A model generated the notes under the pieces. The model saw only the letters and a program-made list of their open reading frames with translations, had not been told where the DNA came from and searched no databases. A stretch of DNA of 64,000 nucleotides from Spongilla lacustris (Eukaryota; Porifera; Demospongiae; Spongillida; Spongillidae): NCBI GenBank assembly GCA_949361645.1, contig OX442431.1, positions 7,898,849 to 7,962,848 on the forward strand, written 5' to 3'. The position numbers were made by a program, and so were the translations under genes. Shown piece by piece: positions 48,310-60,210 of the stretch. Positions within the stretch are counted from its first letter, which is position 1. Every line of letters starts with the position of its first letter.

Positions 48310-51049
48310 TCAGGACTTGTGGGCCACTTGCTCCAAGAGACCAAAAAGGTGATGCATCTTTGACAAAATAAACAAATGTATGGGAAGACAGGACCGCCTC
48401 TGCTCTGTAACCTGATCAACAGTGAGCCACGACAGAGCATCAAGACAGACCAGAGTTGACCTGCAAGGGAACAGGGAGGAGGAATGTCAGGGCAGTTGGT
48501 TAGTGGGCTTCATCCATGCTCACCCAAGAGTTTCTTGAGGACTATCAGCAAATTCTTTCTCCGATCTGTGACAGTGTAGTAGAACCTAAGGAGGTGGGTA
48601 CACGAGTCATAAGGAGGTGGGTACACGAGTCATAAGGAGGTGGGTACACGAGTCATAAGGAGGTGGGTACACGAGTCATAAGGAGGTGGGTACACGAGTC
48701 ATAAGGAGGTGGGTACACGAGTCATAAGGAGGTGGGTACACGAGTCATAAGGAGGTGGGTACACCAGTCGTAAGAGGTAATGCGCTTGCCTTGAACATGG
48801 AGCACTCTGAGTATGGCTTTTGGTAGCCCCAGAACTCAAGGGGAAGTCCCCCACAAGGCGACGTAGAGATAAGGTAGCCAGTGGCCTTAGGGGTACCAGC
48901 ATCTGCCCCCAACGTGATTCCAACCTGGGTGTCTAGATGGATATGGTCCATCTCTATACCATCCAGAATGTCGACACCAAAGCCACCTGTAATGTAGGGG
49001 GTAATGTAGGGGGACCAGGGTAATGTAGGGGGACCAAGGTAATGTAGGGGGACCAGGGTAATGTAGGGGGACCAAGGTAATGTAGGGGGACCAAGGTAAT
49101 GTAGGGGGACCAGGGTAATGTAGGGGGACCAGGGTAATGTAGGGGGACCAGGGTAATGTAGGGGGACCAAGGTAATGTAGGGGGACCAGGGTAATGTAGG
49201 GGGACCAAGGTAATGTAGGGGGACCAGGGTAATGTAGGGGGACCAAGGTAATGTAGGGGGACCAGGGTAATGTAGGGGGACCCAGGGTAATGTACATAGG
49301 GGGTCACCCACCAACATCACCCGTCTCCGCCCCTCCTCCAAATGCTATCATCCAGTCATCCCCAGCTGACTCTGCAGGGGCAGGGGTAGCAGTGGAGGCA
49401 CGGGGGTCTTGGGGCAGAACCACAGCATGGGAAACTGCAAGTGTTGACTCTGAAGGAGGGCGGAAGTGATAAAAGTATGCACACACACGTGTCTGTACAC
49501 ACACACACCACTCACCCTGTGTCTGCACACACACACACACACCACTCACCCTGTGTCTGTACACACACACACCACTCACCCTGTGTCTGCACACACACAC
49601 ACACACCACTCACCCTGTGTCTGTACACACACACACCACTCACCCTGTGTCTGCACACACACACACCACTCACCCTGTGTCTGTACACACACACACCACT
49701 CACCCTGTGTCTGCACACACACACACCACTCACCCTGTGTCTGTACACACACCACTCACCCTGTGTCTGCACACACACACACACACACCACTCACCCTGT
49801 GTCTGTACACACACACACACCACTCACGCTGTGTCTGTACACACACACACACACCACTCACCCTGCGTCTGCACCAGTTGTATGGTCCTCTCAGGTTGGA
49901 CAGATAGCACCAGGACATTGGTGAGGTGAGGACTGGCTGGGTGCTGGCTTCCATCACATGCTCCGCGGCTAGCAGCGTGCATGCATAGATCACAGGTCCC
50001 ACACAGCATCTGGTTAGCATTGAGCAGACCATCATCAATGATTGAGGGCCAGTCTGAATGAAGGAAGTGTTTTGGTTAACAGAAGGGTTGGTGTTTGTAG
50101 GAGGAAGTATCACCTCTGATCTCAGCATTGCTAGGTTTCCCTAATCTAGTTATCACAATGTTCCACCTGACAACAGTTCCAGCCACAATGGACAACAGAT
50201 AGTTCCATAGCTGTTGCAAAGCCATTAGTCGACTTTGGGCAGCACTGTTGTGTGTGTGTGTGTGTGTGTGTGTGCATGTGTGAGGAGGGGGAGGAATGCC
50301 AGTGATGACACAACACACACAGTAGCCGAGATTCCATACTCAGGCATGTGGGTGATCCCTATGACAGCAGTGTCCAGCAGCTCCCCTTGCCGATCACAGC
50401 ACACGACCAGCAGCCAACACTGGTCAGGTGACACACAGTACCCACACAGCAACACGTCCTCATCAGGGGAGAATAGCACTTGACTCTTCAGAGCACCGCT
50501 GGGACCTGGGGCAACATTATAACCCAGTGGTGCTTCAGGTGACAGCACAAATGGAGGGGCATAGATTTGTGAGGTCAGAACATCCTGTGGACAGACCAGT
50601 GACCAGCCAGGTGACCATACACATCTACCTATATATATATCTCTCTCTTTGTGTCTCCCCTCCCTCCCTCCCCCCTCTCACTCCCTCCCTCCCCCTCTCA
50701 CTCCCTCCCTCTACCCCTCACTCCCTCCATCCCCCCTCACTCCCTCCCTCCCCCTCTCACTCCCTCCCTCCCCCTCTCACTCCCTCCCTCACTCCATCCC
50801 CCTCTCACTCCCTCCATCCACCCTCTCTTTCTAGTACCTTTCCCAGCTGCATCCTTTGGGATGCAGGTCCAAAGGTCGTGAGCGTCTTAATGTCTTCCAT
50901 CATATCCATCATGGGCCTACACCGTGCGTACACTGACAAGGCCATAGCTCTCAGGTTAGCTCCTCGAGAAGAGCCACACCCGTGGATGTCACGACTATGC
51001 ACAAGCTAGGGAAACAAAGGCCCATCAAATCAACCACCACAAACATATA

Positions 51050-51115
<66 letters not shown>

Positions 51116-54100
51116 CACATGCAATGATTCACACAACACTTTCCCAACCTCCTCCCTCAACCATCTGCACACACAGATGTTCATTACACCACACATGTAC
51201 ACATATTCATACATCATACATGTTCACTCACACCACAAATCTACTCTCTCCTCACACACATATACACACATACACACACACACACCACACCTCCCCCCTA
51301 CCTGTATCAAGGCTTGGTCTCTGGTCTTCTGTTTGATTGACTCACTGGAGACCAGCTTTGACAATATATGAAATATATGAAATGTCTCCTGTTTTCCTGG
51401 CCCCTGGTCTCCATCGCACACCACATAGATCACCAGGCTTGTTGGTGGGATGGGCTGGCTAGTTGACAGGTGCCCAGGCTGGCTGGCTGATGGATGACCA
51501 TCGTAAGACTTAGTATACGCCAGAACTGCATCTTGGTCTAGATTAAGGTTTGACAGGAATGGCTCTGTGGGTACCCAAAGATGTAGTCATACAATGTACA
51601 TGTGACCAACATGTGATGTACCTAGAACTTTCGAACACATGACCTCCAGTTCTGCAAGACCAGCTGGCAAGCCTGCAAAGGAAGGGGGTCATAGCCTATG
51701 AGTTACGGCCATCATTGCTCCACTCACCATGTCTGCTGTTGGTACGAGGGTCCTCAGTGATACCAGCTGAGCTGGTTTGACACAGGACCACACCCCCTTC
51801 CCCAATAGGCCCCTTCTCTATAGCCAAGTGCTGGCCCAAGTGACACGTTCTAAACATGATGCTCAGATCTCTGAAGTACTTCCGTACGGTGTGAAGCATA
51901 GAAGGTTTGTTAGGTGCAATGACCAGGTAGAGGATGTCCTTCTTCATTGAGCAGGGCTCGAACAAGAGCTTGTCCTGAACCAAACAGCACAGATGATTCT
52001 ATGGGTGGGCACACACTAGTACGCTTACCCATATGGGGAGGGAGAGGGGAGAGACTGACACCCACTCATGCTCATAACCCACTATCACAGACTGCATAGG
52101 CAGCGGAGCACAGTCATCACCTAGAGCAGCTGGGTAGGCATTGTGTGTGAGTGTGTGTGAGGGGGTGGTATATGTGAGGTGTGTGAGGTCATCAAAGCTA
52201 CACTTTGAGCTCTCACTTTGGCTAGGTGCCAGTTGCTGCAGATCTTTGAGGGTCAGCGGCCCTTTGGTGCTAAACTTCAGACAAGGAGCATGTTGGAATG
52301 AGTATTGGAACACAGAACGCAGTTCCTTGAGCCTCTTGGACACAAACTCTGTTGGCAATGCAAGCAATTCCAAGATCCATGCAGCTAGAAGTGAGGGGAA
52401 GGAGATAGGGGGAGGAGATAGGGGAGGAAGAGGCACACTTGTTCATATTTGCTATTGGAAACTCCAAACCTCCAGTATTACCTGAATTGTCTCCCTTAGA
52501 CAAGGTGACTTGGGGAGGCTTCTGAACATGGGCCATCGGCTTTCCCTTCACAGTTAGTAGCAGTTGCTTACCGCCAGTGATGGCCGATACCACACTGTGG
52601 GAGTGGTACAGCCTGCTGCCAGACAGGCTGTCCTTCTTGTCACGCCTCTTGGACTGACCTGAGGGGCCACTCCCATCTGCCCCCTCATTGGCAGCTGCAG
52701 TATTCTCGAGCATGCTTCCATGGAGACAGAGGTCCACACTGTAGTCTTGTAGGAGCTCAAGGAACTTGGCCATTGGGAAGGCAGATCCTATAAATATTTA
52801 CCATTGCTGCTGATTGAAGTGCAGATATTTCCCTCCCCACACACCCACTCCAAGTGCCCTCCATCCCCCATACCCACCCAAGTGCCCTCCCTCCCTCCCT
52901 CCATCCCCCACACCCACCCAAGTGCCCTCCCTCCCTCCCTCCCTCCCTCCCCCACACCCACCCCAAGTGCCCTCCCTCCCCCCATACCCATCCCACATCA
53001 CAAACCTGGCTGCTCAGCTTCTTTTGAATTCAGTCCCAACATTGACATGAGGTTTGAAAGAGCTCCAAATGGAGCCCCCCATGTGTCCACTTCTTTACCA
53101 GTTCCTGATCCCACCCTTTCCCTGAACCCAAGGCTAGGGTAGTCAGCTATGCCAAAGGTCATCACAGGCTTCTCCTCTTTCAAACTGAAAAGGTCGGAAG
53201 TGTCAGTATCCACGGCAACCGTCACAGCACTTTCAACACTGTCCAGCTTCATCCTGCGCTGTGTGTAAAAGTGCTGGAGGCTGTTCATGAGGGTACCCGT
53301 GTTGAGCTGCAAGGGCTCTGAGAAGTTAGCACCCAACGCAGAGTCCAAGAGGGAGAGGCTGATGTAGAGGCCATGGGCCTCAGCAAGGACAGGGATCAAG
53401 CGGTTTGACCCAAGCGGGGTGGGCGTCACAGAGTCAAATGGTGACTCAAGAGGTGTGGCTGCCGAGGACAGTGGGCGGTAGGGTCTGCTGGAAGGTCTGG
53501 GGAAGGCAGGGGAGAGGAAGGAGGAGGAGGAGTTGTGGTGTGCCGTCAGCTGTTGGGGTGTGGAGAGGTAAGAGGAGGAGGGGCGCTTTGGAAAGAAGCC
53601 AGGGAGCGTGAGAGCCTCGATCCGCTGAGCTCTGGACGTGATGGATAATGGTGGAGGGAAGATGAAGGTATTGGGCTCAGTCTTGCTCTGTGCATCTTTA
53701 TCCCTGATTTCGAAGATTGGAGGGGATTGGAGGGGAAAAGATTAAAGAATAAAATAGCAGACAAGCAAGGGACATACGATGTGAGTGAAGTAGACCTGTG
53801 GTCCGCAGCATTGGGTGATGGTGTGCCCTATAACAAGAATAAAGTGGCAAAGTAAAGGCTTCAAGAAGGTATTAAGGCAGACCTTCTGTGGCTCATATGT
53901 GCAATGCTTTGGAAGCTTCTCTCTGCGCATGTTAGACAAAGGAGCGAACTGCTGTGGAATGTAGCTCAATTCTTCATCATAATGCTGAGGAAGAAATATC
54001 AGATGTCACTAACATCGCACACAACCCCCCCACTTCATCTGCCCACCTGTGCACCATCCCACACTCCATGGTGATCTGTCCTCTCCTCCCCAAACATCTT

Positions 54101-57100
54101 GCCCTCATCATACTTTTCTTCTATGGACTCCACTGATGGTGGCGTGGGGTAGATTCTAGACAGCTCAGACAGTGAGATGTCTGTACCTGCAAGCTGCCAA
54201 GCCATCACCCCCCATCCAAGGAAAACTATTACACTCTTGTCCACACCTGGCAAAAGACACTCGTACCTTGGTTGTCTTGACACCAGAAAGGATGATATTT
54301 GTATCTGTTTTATCAGACAGAAGCAGGGCAGTGTCCTGGTAAAGATTAGAACAGGGGAGGGAGGAGTACCTATGAGTACATGTGGGGGGCCTGCATACCT
54401 GCTGGACATCATCCTCTCCCTCACTGTCAAATATCTGGTCGAGGTCAGTGGATATCTTAACAGCCTTCTCACTGAAGTGGTCTATCACTGGGAGCTTCTT
54501 CTCTGATCCAAGCTCTGGCCTGGTTGCCATAGAAGCCAGTGGAAATGGAGCCTCACCCATCATGGCGTCCACCGTTGCTATGGTTACCCTTTCTGCACCA
54601 GAGAACAGGCTAGGAGTAGAGGATTGCTTAGACATTGGTGGGTGGGCCAAGGAGGCGTGGCTAGCAATACCACTACACAATTGAACAACACATTTACACA
54701 TACATCACAACAAAATAGGCAGAAATTTACCCTTTGGACGTTGGAGAAAGAAGGGAGGACAGTGTGGCCACGCCCCCAATGCCACACCCCTGGCCCCCCA
54801 CTGCTCCATTGCTCTGGTACTGGGTCACCTTAGTTTGCTGGAAGAGTGGCAGCTTGCCAGGCACCTGAGTCCCCTCAGGTAAGGACAAACAGTCCCACCA
54901 CCTCCTCCCCGCTCCTAGGTATGTCCCAGTGGTCCCCAGACCATTAATTCTACTCGGGTCATACACTTTTTGAGTGGTAGAGTGGGTGGAGGTGGTGGAA
55001 GGTGGAGCAGGTGGGGGCGGCTGGGGGGGCTTGTGGGGAGGGGAGGAGATGGCCGGAGAGGGAAGTGGTGTGGTGTACTTGGGCTGCATCCCAAACTGAC
55101 TCAGCTTCCTCTTGGTGTGAAGGATTGGAATGCTCAGACTTAGGGACCCAGGGGTACTAGCTACATCTCTGTTAGCTGGCAGAGGATCATAGCGTGCACG
55201 TTTTGTGCGGCTGACTTTCATCGCAGAGGAGTCACCTGCCCTCTTTGGTCTGTGTGTGTGTGTGTGTGTGTGTGTGCATGTGTGTGTGTGTGTGCGTGTG
55301 CGTGTAAAAAACATCCACATCTATCATCACATACCCTACTCTCCCCATGTCACCCCTACCATCACATACCCCACCCCTACCATCACATACCCAACCCCTA
55401 CCTACTCTCCCTACATCACCCCTACCATCACATACCCAACCCCTACCTACTCTCCCTACATCACCCCTATCATCACATACCCAACCCCTACCTACTCTCC
55501 CCACATCACCCCTACCATCACATACCCTACTCTCCCTGCGCTGGTGTCCTTGCATTTGCATTGGGCTGACTCCACTTGCTGTCTGCAGATGAAAGGAGCT
55601 TGTAACACAGAAGTGTAAATCACATGACACATCACATGCCACAGGTACATCACATGCCACATCACATGCCACAGGTACATCACATGACACATCACATGCC
55701 ACAGGTACATCACGTGACCCACCACATACCACAGGTACATCACATGACACATCACATGCCACAGGTACATCACGTGACCCACCACATACCACAGGAGCAC
55801 ACATTACATGTCACACTCACAGGAACAAATGCACATTCACACACAAACTCTTTACACACAGCCCCACCCCTTCTTACCTCACAGGTTCCACACAGCTTGT
55901 GGACTCCCACACTGACTCCACCAGCTCCTTTGTCAAGGAAGGGTCAGTTGGTGAGGGGGGAGGAGTGGGGAGGATGTCCTCGCTGTGATATACAAACACA
56001 AACTGGGAGGGGTACCGAACACGGACCCCTCCCAGTACAACTTCCACAGCAGAAGGAAGTCCTGGAGGTGGGTCAATGCTGAAGCGCCTCGGATAAAAAA
56101 GCTTCCATTCTTCAAGGATGTCCTGAATGCCGGGATCTGAGGCTTTGTAGCTGTGCCCAGTCATGATAGCATTGAGCCCACTGGGGCTGAGTATAACTGC
56201 GTGTGGAGATGAGGGTGAAGGGAAAGTGAGAACAAAGGGAGAATGAGGGTGTAGCAGGTGAGTGATGAAGGGGTAACGGTGAGGTGGTGAGGGTGAGGGT
56301 GATGAGGGTGATGGTGAGGTGGTGATGGTGAGGTGGTGATGGTGAGGTGGTGAGGGTGAGGTGGTGAGGGTAAATGGGAAGAGATCGCATATCTATTTTG
56401 GTGTGTTTAAGACATCTCTATTTAAAGTCCCACTTTCACACACATACACACAAATACTACACACATGCAAGCACACACACAGACACACCTTGCAGTCCAT
56501 TTGACGAGGCCAGGGCTTGGTTGATGTGTGCCTTAACCAAAGGCTGCAACCCAGGCCCACACCTTAGATCCACGCTGGCACAGATAAAGAGGTGAGCATG
56601 TATGAAGAAGGAGAAGCTGCAGAGGAACACCCCTCTTGAGCTGAGGGGTGGCACAGACGAGGGGTGGTAATGGAACCTGTTGGCATGCACAGACTTCCCT
56701 CACCTCCCATCTGTCGACACTGATGAGTCTGGTCGGGCAAACCATTTTCCGAGTGGCAAGAAGTTCTCACTTAGCAGGGAGCTAAGAAGGGACGCAGAGG
56801 CAAGGATTATGGGAGCTACAAGGGAGGCAAGAATTATGGGAGCTACAAGGGAGGCAAGGATTATGGGAGCTACAAGGGAGGCAAGGATTATGGAAGCTAC
56901 AAGGGAGGCAAGGATTATGGAAGCTACAAGGGAGGCAAGGATTATGGTCCCACGCTATAAGGGAGGCAAGGACAAGCTTATACTATATCTCCACCCCGGG
57001 ACAGACTGGTATTATACCCTCTAACCCCCCCTAAGGAAAATATTCTCAATACCCCCCCTGAACACCATTTATTGTCATCCATACGGGTGTAAAATTAAAT

Positions 57101-60100
57101 AATTGAATAGCCCAATGCCAGTTGCACCTGAGTTAGCAGTCCCCCTTCCATACATGTACCTGTACCCATAACTGGATCCCACATAGCTAGTACCCATGTA
57201 CCAATCTCATAATTGGATCCCTCATAGCTTGCACCAATCTCATAACTGGATCCCTCATAGCTTGCACCAATCTCATAACTGGATCCCTCATAGCTAGTAC
57301 CAATCTCATAACTGGCTCACCGTTCAATAAGGTTGTTCAGAGCTCTGTACAACATTGTGGTAGAATCTGCTGTCATGCCATCCTCCCACCCACCACTGCC
57401 CTCCTCTGAAAATGGAGCCACATGGAACAGAACAGTTAAAATACCTCACACTGGTACACCTGTCCCTCTACTCCCCTCACTAGAATCCCCACCACTCCCT
57501 CCATCCTCTCACCTTCATGCCATAAATTCTACTTACCCTTAAGGCCTGGTCCAAGTTTGTCCCCAAAATCTGGTCTTTCTTGAGTGAAGTAGAAAAGCCA
57601 CAGGTCCTTGGTTTCCTCTGAGATTCCATCAGCACCAGGGCAGTGACAACGCCACGCACAGGCATAGCTATAGAGGAGAAGGAACACCATCTAATGGGAG
57701 GCATAGCTACAGAGAAGAAAGGACACCATCTAATGGGAGGCATAGCTATAGAGGAGAAGGAACACCATCTAATGGGAGGCATAGCTACAGAGAAGAAAGG
57801 ACACCATCTAATGGGAGGCATAGCTATAGAGGAGAAGGAACACCATCTAATGGGAGGCATAGCTATAGAGGAGAAGGAACACCATCTAATGGGAGGCATA
57901 GCTACAGAGAAGAAAGGACACCATCTAATGGGAGGCATAGCTACAGAGGAGAAGGAACACCATCTAATGGGAGGCATAGCTACAGAGAAGAATGGACACC
58001 ATCTAATGGGAGGCATAGCTATAGAGGAGAAGGAACACCATCTAATGGGTGGCATAGCTATAGAGGAGAAGGAACACCATCTAATGGGAGGCATAGCTAT
58101 AGAGGAGAAAGGACACCATCTAATGGGAGGCATAGCTATAGAGGAGAAGGAACACCATATAATGGGAGGCATAGCTATAGAGGAGAAAGGACACCATCTA
58201 ATGGGTGGCATAGCTATAGAGGAGAAGGAACACCATCTAATGGGAGGCATAGCTATAGATGAGAAAGGACACCATCTAATGAGAGGCATAGCTACAGAGG
58301 AGAAGGAACACCATCTAATGAGAGGCATAGCTATAGAGGAGAAGGAACACCATCTAATGGGAGGCATAGCTACAGAGGAGAAGGAACACCATCTAATGGG
58401 AGGCATAGCTACAGAGGAGAAGGAACACCATCTAATGGGAGGCATAGCTATAGAGGAGAAGGAACACCATCTAATGGGAGGCATAGCTACAGAGGAGAAG
58501 GAACACCATCTAATGGGAGGCATAGCTACAGAGAAGAAAGGACACCATCTAATGAGAGGCATAGCTACAGAGGAGAAGGAACACCATCTAATGGGAGGTT
58601 GAAAAATAATGAGAGATGGATGGGGAAGAGGGGTAAGACGAGCCATGCATTAGATTGGGAGTGAAGGAAAAGGTGGAAAAGGGGGAGGGAGGTAATTGTA
58701 AAGATGAAATGGTTTTCTGGGGTCATTCCCTGAGCAAGTTACACACACCCCACCTACCCTTCACTTAGAAGCTTTGCATAAGACCTGATACACACACCCC
58801 GCCTACCCTTCACTTAGAATTTTGCATAAGACCTGATACACACACCACCTACCCTTCACCCAGAAGCTTTGCATAAGACCTGATACACACCCACCACCTA
58901 CCCTTCACTTACAAGCGTTGCATAAGAGCTGATACACACACCACCTACCCTTCACTTATAAGCTTTGCATAAGAGCTGATACACACACCACTACCCTTCA
59001 CTTATAAGCTTTGCATAAGAGCTGATACACACACCATCTACCCTTCACTTATAAGCTTTGCATATAAGCTGATACACACACCACCTACCCTTCACTTAGA
59101 AGCTTTGTATAAGACCTGATACACACACCCCGCCTACCCTTCACTTAGAATTTTGCATAAGACCTGATACACACACCACCTACCCTTCACCCAGAAGCTT
59201 TGCATAAGACCTGATACACACCCACCACCTACCCTTCACTTACAAGCGTTGCATAAGAGCTGATACACACACCACCTACCCTTCACTTATAAGCTTTGCA
59301 TAAGAGCTGATACACACACCACTACCCTTCACTTATAAGCTTTGCATAAGAGCTGATACACACACCATCTACCCTTCACTTATAAGCTTTGCATAAGAGC
59401 TGATACACACCCACCACCTACCCTTCACTTATAAGCTTTGCATAATAGCTGATACACACACCACCTACCCTTCACTTAGAAGCTTTGCATAAGAGCTGAT
59501 ACACACCCACCACCTACCCTTCCCTTAGAAGCTTTGCATACGAGCTAATACACACACACCCTACCCTTCACTCATAAACTTTGCATAAGAGCTGATACAC
59601 ACACCACCTACCCTTCACTTAGAAGTTTTGCATAAGAGCTGATACACACACACCACCTACCCTTCACTTATAAGCTTTGCATAAGAGCTGATACACACCC
59701 GCCTCCTACCCTTCACTTATAAGCTTTGCATAAGAGCTGATACACACCCGCCTCCTACCCTTCACTTATAAGCTTTGCATAAGAGCTGATACACACACAC
59801 CACCTACCCTTCACTTAGAAGCTTTGCATAAGAGCTGATACACACCCACCACCTAACCTTCACTTAGAAGCTTTGCATAAGAGCTGATACACACACACCC
59901 TACCCTTCACTTAAAGCTTTGCATAAGAGCTGATACATACACCACCTATCCTTCACTTAGAAGCTTTGCATAAGAGCTGATACACACACACCATCTACCC
60001 TTCACTCAGAAGCTTTGCATAAGAGCTGATACACACACAACCTACCCTTCACTTAGAAGCTTTGCATAAGAGCTGAGAACTGGGTCTAGTTTGGGTGCCT

Positions 60101-60157
60101 CCATAACTGTGCTGGGGGGTCCAACATAACGGACCCATTTCAAGCCTTCAACTTCAC

Positions 60158-60210
<53 letters not shown>

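Noticed and set aside
57480..58646. Long open frames of 319 and 388 codons (IEEKEHHLMGGI, MPPIRWCSFSS repeats)
   Set aside because: Products of the 39-bp (13-codon) array in a MED13 intron.
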